64,000 nucleotides of DNA from Diphasiastrum complanatum. Lineage: Eukaryota > Streptophyta > Lycopodiopsida > Lycopodiales > Lycopodiaceae. Within the stretch, counting starts at the first letter, position 1. Every line of letters starts with the position of its first letter. The notes beneath the pieces are model-generated. The model did not search any database. It was not told where the DNA came from and worked only from the letters and a program-made list of their open reading frames with translations. Positions 1 to 10,862 of this stretch are shown one piece after another. The position numbers and the translations under genes were made by a program. Where the stretch lies: NCBI GenBank assembly GCA_029204225.1, contig CM055099.1:52161298-52225297 (forward strand), in the 5' to 3' direction.

Positions 1-884
1 ATATCCTCATAGATAGACCCATGGGTCCACATATCCTCAAGCATGATATTCCACCTGTCACTTGACAATTACACGGCAATACTTCTTGGTTTCCAAGGGG
101 ACCAAAGAAACTTTGGATGCCAAACTAACCAACTTCGCCAATCCCATGGATAGAATAAATCAAAATGAGTTTAGTACTTGGGTTAATCATTTACCATTCG
201 AAATTTTTCCAGAAATTAATTGATTAGTAGCTATTATTGGGTCCTACTACGGATTTTAGAAATAGGATTTTTCAAAATGCACAAAAAAAAGGTTGCTTCT
301 ATTACGTCTTAATTCTTTTGGCTTCTCCTTTCAATTTTTCTAGTGAAATTGTCAAAATGATGAGTACAATAACAACAGACAAAGGTTTCTATGAGGACCT
401 ACTGGAATAGTCTTGAATATTGACTTGAAATCTGCATTACTGGAGTAGCCTACTATGGAGGAATACATCTTGTTGGTATACTTGCAATTATTGCAAAAAT
501 AGTTTGTTTCAAAAAGAAAGACTATGATAGTCTATCTTTCAATCTGTGACAATTGGTGACAGATTCTTGGTTAAGCATAGATGATTCCAAAAATGTTCTC
601 AACAAAATGCCTCTATGTTGCAGCTACATATGTGAACAAGCTACTATAGACCTTTATGACTAGCAAACGATTAAAATTCAATAAAGCTTGGCTAGACGAC
701 ACATACGTTCTAAAATATGACAACATATAATGTCGAGCGACAAGGCACCCTAAACCCTAAATTCTAAAACAAGAGAAAAACAACCTATGCAGGCTTTAAA
801 AAAATTGCAATGAAATTGCAGATTCTTTTAGCGATCTCAATAGCATTCCGAAACGCAAATGCAGTAAATTGCATTTCGCTACTA
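1..884. other. Repeat-like sequence without a recognisable gene
   Basis: No open frame longer than a few dozen codons and no splice-linked exon is visible here. Around 415-480 a plus-strand reading faintly resembles the copia reverse transcriptase block that follows DVKSAFLNG, but it has a stop and too few matches to call. It is most likely old transposon debris. Confidence 0.4.
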
Positions 885-892
885 CTATGGTA

Positions 893-1310
893 CAAGGTTA
901 CAAGCCGATTCGAATCGGCCGATTCGAACTATTCGAACCGGCTAGCTCGGTTCAAATCGGGAAAAGGTTCGAACATTTTTTTAAATTGATTCTAAATTTG
1001 AACCTCGATTCCAACATGCCGATTCTATGAAATCTGAAATCTCCCCACCTATTATTTCTGCTTTTCTTGTGAGATTTGAAAAAGATTAGGGGTTTTTTCA
1101 AATCATTTGGTAGGAGCTTAATACAAGGTTCTAGTCTTTTGTTTAAGGATTCAAATAAGATAGAGATAACAAAAAAACACTATGATACATTCTTGATTAG
1201 ATGATAGATCTAAGGCTGCCAGAAACCATGAGGGCCAAAAATGCAGCAGAACCGGTTCGAACCGGTACCTAACAATTCAGTGGTTCAAACCGCGGTTTGA
1301 TGCAACCTTG
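893..1310. mobile_element. Non-autonomous hAT-type MITE with 8-bp target duplication
   Basis: The 418-bp element begins CAAGGTTACA and its other end, read on the minus strand, begins CAAGGTTGCA, giving 10-bp terminal inverted repeats with one mismatch. It is flanked by the perfect 8-bp direct repeat CTATGGTA at 885-892 and 1311-1318. An 8-bp duplication with short inverted ends is the signature of the hAT superfamily. The inside is non-coding and rich in small palindromes built from TTCGAA and AACCGGTT words just inside each end. It would need a transposase in trans. A broken hAT transposase lies at 29830-30350, but nothing shows that it is the partner. Confidence 0.8.
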
Positions 1311-1430
1311 CTATGGTATAGATCAAAGTTGTAGTAGATCGCGATCCACTGCAACCATGTTCCGGATCGTGCGATCCAGGACCAAAAACGCAGTCCCGAA
1401 TCTCCAAAAAATTAATTAATTTTGCTCTTT

Positions 1431-1451
1431 AGAGAGAGAGAGAGAGAGAGA
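1431..1451. repeat. (GA)n microsatellite
   Basis: About ten GA units in the host sequence left of element B. Confidence 0.9.
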
Positions 1452-1619
1452 TGGTGTTGGTGAGAGGGTGATGGTGGATTGTAGCCATCTTGGAGCACTA
1501 TTCAGTGTGATCAACACGGTGGCAGCGACGAGGCAGTGGTGTTTCTCTCCAAAACAGTTTTAGGTAAGTTTACGCTTCACATCTTGTAAGCTCATGGAAT
1601 GAGCTGTAGGCAACGTAAC

Positions 1620-1985
1620 TGTTACGAGCTCGTGACCAATGCCGAACCCTAGAGAACACAGAAGGTCAGATACCACAGTCAGGGTCGTGTCCAGAGTGTA
1701 CACGACCAACAGGGCAAGATAGTGTGAGTAGTGTGTGCCCCAGCACAGTCCATAGCCATGGCGGGTCTAACACAGTATAGAGACCCTGTCAGCCATGGCA
1801 GGACAAGGCCCCCAGTTGGGTCCCGACGTGCAGTCGGCCACGTCAGTGCCACGTGACCGACACTTGGCAGTATGCATGCTACTAGTCCTCACACTGGGCT
1901 AGGAGGGGCTTACTCTATATCATGGAGTAGGCAAGGTTGGGCGGATCAGTTAGTGTTTGCCCTACTGTGGTGTTAGGATCTATTA
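1620..1985 (+). repeat. 5' LTR of element B
   Basis: It starts TGTTACGAGCTCGT and ends GGATCTATTA. Compared with element A, an 8-bp deletion removed the terminal CA of this LTR plus the first half of the primer site, so only TCAGAGCC of the primer site remains at 1986-1993. The 3' copy (28971-29270) is about 66 bp shorter because of internal deletions, a sign of age. Confidence 0.9.
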
Positions 1986-2854
1986 TCAGAGCCATCTCCA
2001 TCTTTGAGAGCTAAGTAGCAGCAGTAGAGAAAGCTATCAGAGATAGGAAATATTTCTCAGATTCTCAGAAAAGTATAGAGGAGAGTCGTTGTAGGAACAG
2101 CCTCCTATTCATCCGAATTTGGGGGAATTTCCACGATTTTAGAAATAGATTTTCTTGCATAGGTAAATCGCTGGAAAAGCAGTAATCTATCTCTGATTTC
2201 AGAGATTCATTTATAGATTTCAGAGCAGAAATAGAGGAGGAAGTAGCAAGCAGATCCATCACTGTAAAACCAGTGACCTACCTCTGTTTTCCAAGTGAGC
2301 AAATTTCAAGCTAGTAAGGGATGAGCAGGTACAGCACTGCTAGTACCTTTGAAATTTCGGATTTTGGACAAAGTTTGGGGCCTTAAATCAGAAGATTCTG
2401 AGCAGTAGAACTTCTGCCAACCCAGCGAGCAGGGTGTTCTGGAGATTTTAGAATTCAAAATTGTTTTTGGGCTTCAAGATCGTTTTTGTTGAACCAATTC
2501 AGAAGCTGTCAGATCAGCTAGGGGGGGATAGCAGAAAATCCAGACTTATTTGCACTTTTTTCGGCCTACTATTCAATTTTTTCAGAGCCACAGGTCTGCT
2601 AGCAAGCCAGCGAGCAACTCTACTCAAGAAACCGGAAATTTTGGTACCATTTTGGAGCTACAAACTGGGATTTTCCGGGACAGCCGGTCTGAAATTTTGG
2701 GTAAAAGAGCTGAGAGGGTTCCTTTTCGTGTTTTCTTTGGAAGTACAGTCCTCAGAAACAGCTAAGTCTTCTTTCCCTCTTTGTACAGTTATAAATTAGT
2801 CTTTTCGACTATTTTTGAAAGGTAACGTCAGGCAATCTTTTTCTATCTCTGAAA
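1986..2854 (+). other. Leader of element B with damaged primer-binding site
   Basis: Non-coding leader between LTR and gag. TCAGAGCC at its start is the remnant of a TGGTATCAGAGCC tRNA-iMet primer site. The leader is built from recurring short words around TCAGA and AGCAG, and the same style occurs in the leader of element A at 9610-10490. The short open frames here are not convincing genes. Confidence 0.75.
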
Positions 2855-4718
2855 ATGACCACTTCTCCGGGACCTGATCAACCCCTGACAAGAGGCATTG
2901 ATGAATTAGAAACGGAATCCATGAGGTTTAGTAAAGGGACAGAACCAATGGAAGTTGAAGAACAGGAACAATTCGCCGAAGAACTCGACGAATTGGTTAC
3001 CAAGGAGCGGTTTCTCCACTTGGTAACAAAGGTGGATGAACTGAAGTTGGCATTAGCCAATTTCAAGTCCAGTGTGGACGACTCGTTCGCTGAACTCAAA
3101 GGCTTGATTTTGAGTTCCGCGAAAGGAAGCCTTCCCTCCACTTCTCAGTTGTCCCCTTCTTCACTTCTATCAATTTCGGGTGAGCCTATGCGGTCTCACC
3201 CCAGTGTCTTTAAAGACTTAAAACCTCCTACTTTTATTGGGGAAGAGAAGGATAGAAACGCAGACATTCTACAAACCTTCCTCAGCAAATGGAAAAACAT
3301 TCATGCTCTTAAACAGACCCCTGACCATTTGCAAGCTATCGAGGCCAGCCTTTCCCTAGGGCCCATGGCCTATAAGTGGTGGTTAAATCTCCAGGAGACT
3401 GGGCAGACTCCCCGGTCATGGAAGGCCTTTGAAGAAGCCTTTCTAAGAGAATTCCTACCTGAAAATGAACTTGATAGAGCCTGGGAAGCCTGGGAGAAAA
3501 CAGTAATGGACAAGTCCCTAATCCAATATATCTCGCAGTATCGAGAAGCAATTTTAAAAATTAAAAATGTGGATGACTATCAGAAAGTCAGGGGATTTGC
3601 CCGTGGCCTCAGAGATAGGGCGAGACAACAGCCTCTTTCTGAGCAGTCTCCTCAGAAAGAATTTCAATTTAAAAAAAAAAAATTAAAAGAAAGAAATAAG
3701 AAAAAGTTAAAGGTGAAGCTCCTCAGAAACGCCCATCACTCATACGGCCCTTAAAACCAGAAGATTTTGAGAAAGCCAAAACGTTTGTGCTTTGTGTGCA
3801 TGGGCAAGGGACACAATCAAACAGTGTCCCAAGGGGCCTTTCACTAAGAAAGATCTTGTTCAGACCGTAAGTTTCCCCAGTGACTCGGCAGCTTCCGAGA
3901 TCAAAGTATATCATGAAGATCATGAACACTGTTGCCAGCTGACCTCTGCAATGCTAGCGAGACCCGCATGACCTGGTACGTATGCATGGGAAAGTTGGTA
4001 ACCAGTCAGTTAGAATTATGGTTGATGATGGGGCAACCCATAATTTCATCAACTACACCCTGGTTAAAAAACTCAAACTTCTTGAAGTACCTAGTTAGCA
4101 TAGGTACATAGTTTCATTAGCTAAGGGTGAAGATAAGAAAATCTGGAAAACTATGGTAAGTAGCTTAAATCTTGGTATTCAGGGGTACCAAGATGTCATA
4201 AACTTTCAGATAATGCACCTGGATCGCACAGACATTGTTCTCGGGAGAGATTGGCTCTACAGTTTAGGACCTTCCCTCCACAGAAATTATCAGGAGAACA
4301 CCCTCAGCTTTCAACATAAAGGCCGAGAGATCCAGTTGCATGGGGAGCATGATGTTCCCAACAGTCCTATGGTCTGTAGTTCAGAGCTCTGTCAGCTAAT
4401 CGGAGACGACAACCATCAGGTATTCTTATGTGACTTTCAGTTTATTCCTGAAGTTTCTATTTCCAGTTCTTTACAGCAGAAAATCAGTAGATTAGAAACT
4501 TTATTGTCTAAATTTAAAGATGTTTTTCCTGAAGATTTGCCACATGGTTTGCCACCTAGCAGAGAGATAGATCATGTAATAAACCTAGTACCAGTTACAG
4601 CACCTGTTCTAAACCTCCGTATCGGGTCAGCCGAACAAAGGATGAAGAAATAACTAGGCAGTTAACAGATTATCTTGGAAAAGGCCAAATTCAGACCAGT
4701 AGTTTACCATGGGCCTCA
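2855..4718 (+). pseudogene. Element B gag-protease and start of RT (broken)
   Basis: The start at 2855 matches the gag start of element A at 9609. The gag part follows A closely through the capsid-like block ([12 protein letters not shown]-type motif onward), but it lacks about 33 residues present in A (an in-frame loss after the RGLRD motif) and then shifts frame at the A-rich tract near 3670. A zinc knuckle remnant lies near 3790-3825 and a protease with [12 protein letters not shown] near 4018-4055. The protease continues in the open frame at 4153-4653. Unlike A, B keeps the linker between protease and RT, including LPHGLPPSREIDHV and the lead-in to the RT motif SLPWAS. Translation is broken at several points. 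Element A interrupts it at 4718/4719. Confidence 0.88.
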
Positions 4719-5076
4719 TGTAATAGATCCTAACACCACAGTAGGGCAAACACTAATTGATCCACCCAACCTTGCCTACTCCCTGATATAGAGTAAGCCC
4801 CTCCTAGCCCAGTGTGAGGACTGGTAGCATGCTACTGCCAAGTGTCGGCCACGTGGCACTGACGTGGCCGACTGCACGTCGGGACCCAACTGGGGGCCCT
4901 ATCCTGCTGACAGGGTCCCTAGGCTGTGTTAGGCCCGCCATGGCTATGGACCGTGCTGGGGCACACTACTCACACTGTCTTGCCCTGTTGGTCATGTACG
5001 CTGGACACGACCCTGACTGTGGTATCTGACCTATCTGTGTTCTCTAGGGTTCGGCACTGGTTACGAGCTCGTAACA
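4719..5076 (-). repeat. 3' LTR of element A
   Basis: 358 bp, identical by eye to the copy at 10505-10862. On the plus strand it reads TGTAATAGATCC to GAGCTCGTAACA. Confidence 0.97.
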
Positions 5077-5090
5077 CTCCCTCCCCCTTA
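5077..5090 (-). other. Polypurine tract of element A
   Basis: On the minus strand the 14 bases next to the 3' LTR read TAAGGGGGAGGGAG. This purine run primes plus-strand DNA in LTR elements, and B has the same tract at 28957-28970. Confidence 0.9.
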
Positions 5091-7904
5091 AGAACCGTCT
5101 TGGTCCTCTAAGACAAAGTCTGGAAAAATCTTGCGAAGGACGCTGCCTCTTTCCCAAGTGGCATTCTCAACAGGCTGATCATTCCACTTAACCAGATATT
5201 CTCGGTATAGAGTATGACGAGTCTGCGTCTCTCTACTATCAAGAATTTCCTCTAGTTCATGTGGAGGTTGTTGAGGATCCAATGGGAGAACTAGAACACT
5301 GTCCCCTACCAGATTATCTGATCTGGTTAAGGCTTTTCGTAACTGACTTACATGAAAAACTGGAAAAACCTTACTGCTGTGTGGGAGTTCTAGTTCATAG
5401 GTGACCTCGCCTAGTCTCCTACTGATGGTAAAGGGACCACAATACCTTGGAGACAACTTAGCACACACTCCTGATTTGAGGGTTTTAGAGTCAACTGGGA
5501 CTCTCAAGTAGACTTTCTCACCAGTGGAGAACTGCACATCCCGTCTGTGTGGATCTGCATAATGCCTGGCTCGATCCTGGGATTGTCTAATGCTACGCTT
5601 AGCATGTTCTATCATCTGGTTTAGGTCTTCTAAAAAGTTTCTGGCTGCTTCAACTTTTTCTTGTTTAAACCCTACAGCTGTGGGTGGGCGTGGCTGAAAA
5701 CCGTACATCAGCATAAATGGGCTGTATCCCGTAGCTGAATGTTTGGTACTGTTGTAAGCAAACTCTAATATTGAGAGATACTCCTCCCAATTAGTCTGCC
5801 TCTTGCTGACGTATGCACAAAGCATATCCTCCAGCACTTGATTTACCCTTTCTGTTTGACCGTCCGTCTGTGGATGGTCAGTGGTACTCATATTAAGTTT
5901 AGTATGGAGATGATGGAATACTGTCTTCCAAAAATTTCCAGTAAACTTACTGTCCCGGTCGCTGACTATGCCGGAAGGTAGACCGTACAATTTAAATAGC
6001 CCGTCTACAAACAACCTCGCTAACTCTGGAGCTCTAACGGTTGTTTTGGTCGGAATAAAATGAGCCATTTTGGTCAGACGGTCAACTGTGACCCATATAG
6101 CGTCATTACCCTTTTGGGTTTTAGGCAGGCCTACTATAAAATCCATGGAGATACTCTCCCATTTACCAGCTGGTATTTCTAAGGGATGCAACAACCCTCC
6201 TGCCTTTAAACGCTCTGCTTTATTTACTTGACATTTCTGGCAACTGGTTACATACTGGTGGACGTCCTTTTTCATACTGGGCCAGAAAAATTGCCTACGA
6301 AGAAGCTCATAGGTCTTCTGTATGCCTGGGTGTCCCGCGCTAGGATTGTCATGACATTCATATAGGACCTGCTGCCTATAATCCTCTGAATTGGGGACAC
6401 ATACTCTATCTCTATAGAGCAAGTACTCATCCTGAAAGGAATACTGTTTCCATTTGAATCCTTGAGTCAACTGACCCTCAACCACTGGGGTTTGCTTGGG
6501 TAATACAGGCTCAGAATCCTCAACGTCATCTGACGACGTATACTCGGACTCATCATCATCCTCAACGGAAGCTGCCGTATTCTTGGATGAACTGGCACCA
6601 GCCCCGGGAACTGGTTCTGGAGTCTGTAACTGTCTGTTCTGGACTGAGTTCCAGATAATAGAGAAGAATGCATCATGCTGGCATTTCCCTCTCAAGGACT
6701 CGAGTAACTCATTACGAATCTGAGTAAAACTCAGCTCGTTTATCATAGGCATTCTGCTAAGGGCATCTGCTACTGTATTGAATTTTCCACGCCTATATCT
6801 GATAGACATGTCAAACTCTTGCATCAACTCTGCCCAACGAGCTTTCCGACCTCTAAGCTCAGGTTGATTGCAAAGGTATCTGAGACTCTCATGGTCTGTC
6901 AGGACCTCAAAGTTGGCACCATACAAATAATGCCTCCAAGTCTTAAGGGCATGGACTATAGAAAAGAGTTCCTTTTCATAGGCACTGTACCTAGTCTGAG
7001 CTGGCTCGAGTTTTTTACTCTCGAACGCAACTGGTCGTCCACCCTGAGTTAGCACAGCGCCTACTGCAAAGTCGCTAGCATCTGTTTCGACCACAAATGG
7101 CTGATTGGGGTCGACGACTTTTAAGACTGGTGCTGTAGCTAAGGCTGTTTTGAGAGCATCAAAGCTCTCCTGTTGTGCAGACTCCCAAATGAACTCCTTT
7201 CCCTTCCCCTTAAGAAGATTTGTCATAGGGACTGCTATCTGAGCATATTCCTTGACAAATCGTCTGTAATATCCCGCGAGACCAAGAAAGATTTGAAGTT
7301 CCAAAATATTCTGAGGTCTCAGCCAACTGAGTATGGCTTTAACCTTATTTGGGTCCATCTTAATCCCATCTGAAGAGATAATGTGACCCAAATATGCTAC
7401 TTCTTCAACGAAGAATTCACACTTGGATTGTTTAGCATAAAGCTTATGCTTTCTGAGCAGTCGAAACACCTTTCTGAGGTGTTTTAGATGCTCCTTCCTC
7501 GTTTTGCTGTAGACGAGGATGTCATCTAAAAATACGACCACAAACTTACCCAAGTATGGTCTGAGGACACTGTTCATCAAGGTCATAAAGGTAGCTGGAG
7601 CATTTGTGAGCCCAAATGGCATCACCTTAAACTCATAATGACCGTGACGAGTCCTAAAAGCTGTTTTCGAGACATCTTCCGATTTTATACGGACTTGATG
7701 ATATCCCGATCTAAGGTCTATTTTACTGAAAAACTTAGCCCCGTCGAGTTGATCAAACAACTCGTCTGCCCGAGGCATAGGGTATTTATTCTTAATTGTG
7801 ACTTTATTGAGGGCTCTGTAATCTACGCAAAGACGCATAGACCCCTCTTTCTTTTTCACCAATAGGACTGGAAATAGAAACTTCAGGAATAAACTGAAAG
7901 TCAC
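5088..7904 (-). CDS. Element A pol: RT, RNase H, integrase, chromodomain
   Basis: A 938-residue open frame. RT starts at once with [19 protein letters not shown], and its catalytic FLDD is near residues 125-128. RNase H follows ([19 protein letters not shown]; later [10 protein letters not shown]). Integrase has an HHCC zinc site ending SCQKCQ and a D,D,E core ([25 protein letters not shown]). A chromodomain ([17 protein letters not shown]) near the C-terminus directs chromatin targeting in chromoviruses. The N-terminal RT lead-in (SLPWAS in B) is missing because of the 256-nt deletion, which also puts pol one frame away from gag. The first Met is probably not a true start, as pol in this family is normally made from a gag-pol fusion. 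No internal stop is present. Confidence 0.9.
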   Translation of the reverse strand: MTFSLFLKFLFPVLLVKKKEGSMRLCVDYRALNKVTIKNKYPMPRADELFDQLDGAKFFSKIDLRSGYHQVRIKSEDVSKTAFRTRHGHYEFKVMPFGLTNAPATFMTLMNSVLRPYLGKFVVVFLDDILVYSKTRKEHLKHLRKVFRLLRKHKLYAKQSKCEFFVEEVAYLGHIISSDGIKMDPNKVKAILSWLRPQNILELQIFLGLAGYYRRFVKEYAQIAVPMTNLLKGKGKEFIWESAQQESFDALKTALATAPVLKVVDPNQPFVVETDASDFAVGAVLTQGGRPVAFESKKLEPAQTRYSAYEKELFSIVHALKTWRHYLYGANFEVLTDHESLRYLCNQPELRGRKARWAELMQEFDMSIRYRRGKFNTVADALSRMPMINELSFTQIRNELLESLRGKCQHDAFFSIIWNSVQNRQLQTPEPVPGAGASSSKNTAASVEDDDESEYTSSDDVEDSEPVLPKQTPVVEGQLTQGFKWKQYSFQDEYLLYRDRVCVPNSEDYRQQVLYECHDNPSAGHPGIQKTYELLRRQFFWPSMKKDVHQYVTSCQKCQVNKAERLKAGGLLHPLEIPAGKWESISMDFIVGLPKTQKGNDAIWVTVDRLTKMAHFIPTKTTVRAPELARLFVDGLFKLYGLPSGIVSDRDSKFTGNFWKTVFHHLHTKLNMSTTDHPQTDGQTERVNQVLEDMLCAYVSKRQTNWEEYLSILEFAYNSTKHSATGYSPFMLMYGFQPRPPTAVGFKQEKVEAARNFLEDLNQMIEHAKRSIRQSQDRARHYADPHRRDVQFSTGEKVYLRVPVDSKTLKSGVCAKLSPRYCGPFTISRRLGEVTYELELPHSSKVFPVFHVSQLRKALTRSDNLVGDSVLVLPLDPQQPPHELEEILDSRETQTRHTLYREYLVKWNDQPVENATWERGSVLRKIFPDFVLEDQDGS

Positions 7905-9609
7905 ATAAGAATACCTGATGGTCTTCGTCTCCGATTAGCTGACAGAGCTCTGAACTGCAGACCATAGGGCTGTTGGGAACATCATGCTCCCCATGCAACT
8001 GGATCTCTCGGCCTTTATACTGAAAGTTGAGGGTGTTCTCCTGATAGTTTCTGTGGAGGGAAGGTCCTAAACTGTAGAGCCAATCTCTCCCGAGAACAAT
8101 GTCTGTTCGATCCAGGTGCATTATCTGAAAGTTTATTTGATCTTGGTACCCCTGAATACCAAGATTTAACTTACTTACCATAGTTTCCCATATTTTTTTA
8201 TCTTCACCCTTAGCTAATGAAACTATGTACCTATGCTGACTAGGTACTTCTGGTAGTTTAAGCTTTTTAACCAGGGTGTGGTTGATGAAATTATGGGTTG
8301 CCCCATCATCAACCATGACTCTTACTGACTGGTTACCAACTTTCCCATGCATACGTACTAGGTCATGCGGCCCAAAGCTGAAGGGTCTCGCTAGCATTGC
8401 AGAGGTCAGCTGGCAACAGTGTTCATGATCTTCATGATACACTTTGATCTCGGAAGCTGCCGAGTCACTGGGGAAACATACAGTCTGAACAAGATGAACT
8501 TGTTTTTTATCTTTTTTAGTGAAAGGCCCCTTGGGACACTGTCTGACTGTGTGTCCCTTGCCCATACACACAAAGCACAAACGTTCTTGTTTGGCTTTCT
8601 CAAAATCATCTGGTTTTAAGGGCTGTATGTGTGAAGGGCGTTTCTGAGGAGCTTCACCTTTAAATTTATCTTCTTTCTTTCTTTTTAAAAATTTCTTTTT
8701 AAATTGAAAGTCTTTCTGAGGAAGCTGCTCAGAAAGTGGTTGCTGTCTCGCTCTCTTCCTACCCACTGAATCATCATAGATTTGAGCATATCTGAGAGCT
8801 TGCTCAAGGGTAGTAGGCGAGTTTCTCTGGACCTCTACTTTATATTCATCTTTGAGGCCACGGACAAATCCCCTGATTTTTTGATAGTCATCCATATTTT
8901 TAATCTTTAAAATTGCCTCTCGATACTGCGAGATATATTGGATGAGGGACTTGTCCATTACTGTTCTTTCCCAGGCTTCCCAGGCTCTATCAAGTTCATT
9001 CTCTGGTAGAAATTCTCTTAGGAAAGCTTCTTCAAAAGCTTTCCATGACCGGGGAGTCTGCCCAGTCTCCTGGAGATTTAACCACCACTTATAGGCCATA
9101 GGCCCTAAAGAAAGACTGGCCTCAATTGCTTGCAAATGGTCAGGGGTCTGTTTAAGAGCATGAATGTTCTTCCATTTGCTGAGGAAGGTTTGTAGAATAT
9201 CTGCATTTCTATCCTTCTCTTCCCCATTAAAAGTAGGAGGCTTTAAATCTTTAAAAACACTGGGGTGAGACCGTAAAGTCTCACCCGAAACTGATGGAAG
9301 TGGAGAAGGGGATAACTGAGAAGTGGAGGGAAGGCTTCCTTTCGCGGAGCTCAAAATCAAGTTTTTGAGTTCAGCGAACGAGTCGTCCACACTGGACTTG
9401 AAATTGGCTAATGCCAGCTTCAGTTCATCCACTTCTGTTACCAATTGGAGGAACTGCTCCTTGGTAACCAGTTCGTCGAGTTCTTCGGCGAACTGTTCCT
9501 GTTCTTCTACTTCCATGGGTTCCTTCCCTTTTCTGTAAGCCAAGGCTTCTGTTTCAAGTTCGTCGAAGCCTCTCTCCTGGGGTTGATCAGGTCCCTGAGG
9601 AGTGGTCAT
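7804..9609 (-). CDS. Element A gag-protease
   Basis: A 601-residue frame starting MTTPQGPDQ. Residues about 35-90 form an acidic, coiled-coil-like N-terminus. A retrotransposon gag (capsid) block follows ([32 protein letters not shown]). After a basic stretch there is one zinc knuckle, [14 protein letters not shown], for RNA binding. The aspartic protease carries [12 protein letters not shown], so the usual D(T/S)G is DDG. B has the same DDG, so this is a family trait and not decay. The last ~25 residues after the VSISS motif are out-of-frame RT sequence created by the 256-nt deletion. In B the gag and pol frames are continuous here, so the frame break in A is new. Confidence 0.92.
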   Translation of the reverse strand: MTTPQGPDQPQERGFDELETEALAYRKGKEPMEVEEQEQFAEELDELVTKEQFLQLVTEVDELKLALANFKSSVDDSFAELKNLILSSAKGSLPSTSQLSPSPLPSVSGETLRSHPSVFKDLKPPTFNGEEKDRNADILQTFLSKWKNIHALKQTPDHLQAIEASLSLGPMAYKWWLNLQETGQTPRSWKAFEEAFLREFLPENELDRAWEAWERTVMDKSLIQYISQYREAILKIKNMDDYQKIRGFVRGLKDEYKVEVQRNSPTTLEQALRYAQIYDDSVGRKRARQQPLSEQLPQKDFQFKKKFLKRKKEDKFKGEAPQKRPSHIQPLKPDDFEKAKQERLCFVCMGKGHTVRQCPKGPFTKKDKKQVHLVQTVCFPSDSAASEIKVYHEDHEHCCQLTSAMLARPFSFGPHDLVRMHGKVGNQSVRVMVDDGATHNFINHTLVKKLKLPEVPSQHRYIVSLAKGEDKKIWETMVSKLNLGIQGYQDQINFQIMHLDRTDIVLGRDWLYSLGPSLHRNYQENTLNFQYKGREIQLHGEHDVPNSPMVCSSELCQLIGDEDHQVFLCDFQFIPEVSISSPIGEKERGVYASLRRLQSPQ

Positions 9610-10490
9610 CTTCGAAACTAAAAGAGAGCTACCTTAACTTCTGAAGGAAAAAAGTCTAAAAGACTAATTTACAACTGTACAAGGGAAAGGAAAGATGACT
9701 TAGCTGTTTCTGAGGACTGTACTTCCAAAGAGATTATGAAGAGGAACCCTTTCAGCTCTTTTCCCCAAGATTTCAGACCTGCTGTCCCGGAAAATGCCAG
9801 TTTGAAGCTTCAAAACGGTGCCAAATTTCCCGGTTCTTGAGTTGAGTAGCTGACTGATCTGATTTGAGGTGTGGGGCTCCAACAAACCGAGTAAAAACCG
9901 GAAGTTTACAAAAAGAAATCCGGAATTTTTGAAGTCCCTGCCCTCGCTGGTTGGTCAGCAACCTGTCTGGCCCGATTTGTCCAATTTACAGCTCTGAAAT
10001 CACCTTGATTCTCTGATTTACTCTCAGCCTGTAGGTCGCTGGTCTGTAGCAAGCAAGTCTGAAACTCAGACTCCTGAAAAACTTCTGAAAAACAGGGTTA
10101 AATTCTGAGATTTCTACCCTACTGTCCAGCGTTGGCCCTGCTACAATATTTCAGATCAGAACTCCTTCTAATCTACTCAGAACTTCATACGAAACTCAGA
10201 TTTGAGGGCTGACTATACAGCGGTGGACCTGCTCTTCCCTTTCTCTTGAATTTCCGCTCAGATCATAGTGATCTACACTCGAAAATCAGAGAGGGAAACT
10301 GATTTTTCAGCGCTGAAGCTATTGTAAAAGATATGCTTCCAAACTACTGAGAAATCCAGCAAATTGGAGGATTAGAAAGCTGATCCTACAGCGATTTTCC
10401 TCCTCTATTCTTTTCTGAGAATCTCCCAGATCTTTCCTATCTTCTGATAGCTTTCTCTGCTGTTGCTCCTGAACTCCCTAGGATGGAGAT
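9610..10490 (-). other. Leader of element A
   Basis: About 880 bp between primer site and gag without a credible gene. It contains recurring words such as CAGCG preceded by CTG/CTA and is homologous to the B leader at 1986-2854. Confidence 0.8.
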
Positions 10491-10503
10491 GGCTCTGATA
10501 CCA
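10491..10503 (-). other. Primer-binding site of element A (tRNA-iMet)
   Basis: TGGTATCAGAGCC on the minus strand, one base from the LTR end. It is the usual complement of the plant initiator tRNA-Met 3' end. Confidence 0.93.
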
Positions 10504-10504
10504 G

Positions 10505-10862
10505 TGTAATAGATCCTAACACCACAGTAGGGCAAACACTAATTGATCCACCCAACCTTGCCTACTCCCTGATATAGAGTAAGCCCCTCCTAGCCCAGTG
10601 TGAGGACTGGTAGCATGCTACTGCCAAGTGTCGGCCACGTGGCACTGACGTGGCCGACTGCACGTCGGGACCCAACTGGGGGCCCTATCCTGCTGACAGG
10701 GTCCCTAGGCTGTGTTAGGCCCGCCATGGCTATGGACCGTGCTGGGGCACACTACTCACACTGTCTTGCCCTGTTGGTCATGTACGCTGGACACGACCCT
10801 GACTGTGGTATCTGACCTATCTGTGTTCTCTAGGGTTCGGCACTGGTTACGAGCTCGTAACA
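10505..10862 (-). repeat. 5' LTR of element A
   Basis: 358 bp, identical to the 3' LTR. On the minus strand CTCTATATCAGG lies about 70-90 bp from the LTR end and could serve as TATA box; this is a weak promoter call. Confidence 0.96.

Larger units (their letters stand above)
4719..10862 (-). mobile_element. Element A: young Ty3/gypsy chromovirus nested in B
   Basis: This 6144-bp element has two 358-bp LTRs that look identical over their whole length, TG...CA ends, primer site, polypurine tract, and the perfect target duplication CCTCA at 4714-4718 and 10863-10867. It is on the minus strand, opposite to B, of which it is a close relative. Both long frames are free of stops. Identical LTRs imply a recent insertion. 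Relative to B it lacks 256 nt between protease and RT, lost between two CCAGT repeats, so self-sufficiency is doubtful even though it moved. Confidence 0.97.

Noticed and set aside
415-540. Possible copia RT remnant
   Set aside because: Only a short match to the DVKSAFL block with a stop inside, not enough to support a call.
4814-5029. 71-codon open frame, repeated identically at 10600-10815
   Set aside because: It lies wholly inside both LTRs of element A, reads opposite to the element and has no protein-like features. Its identity just reflects identical LTRs.
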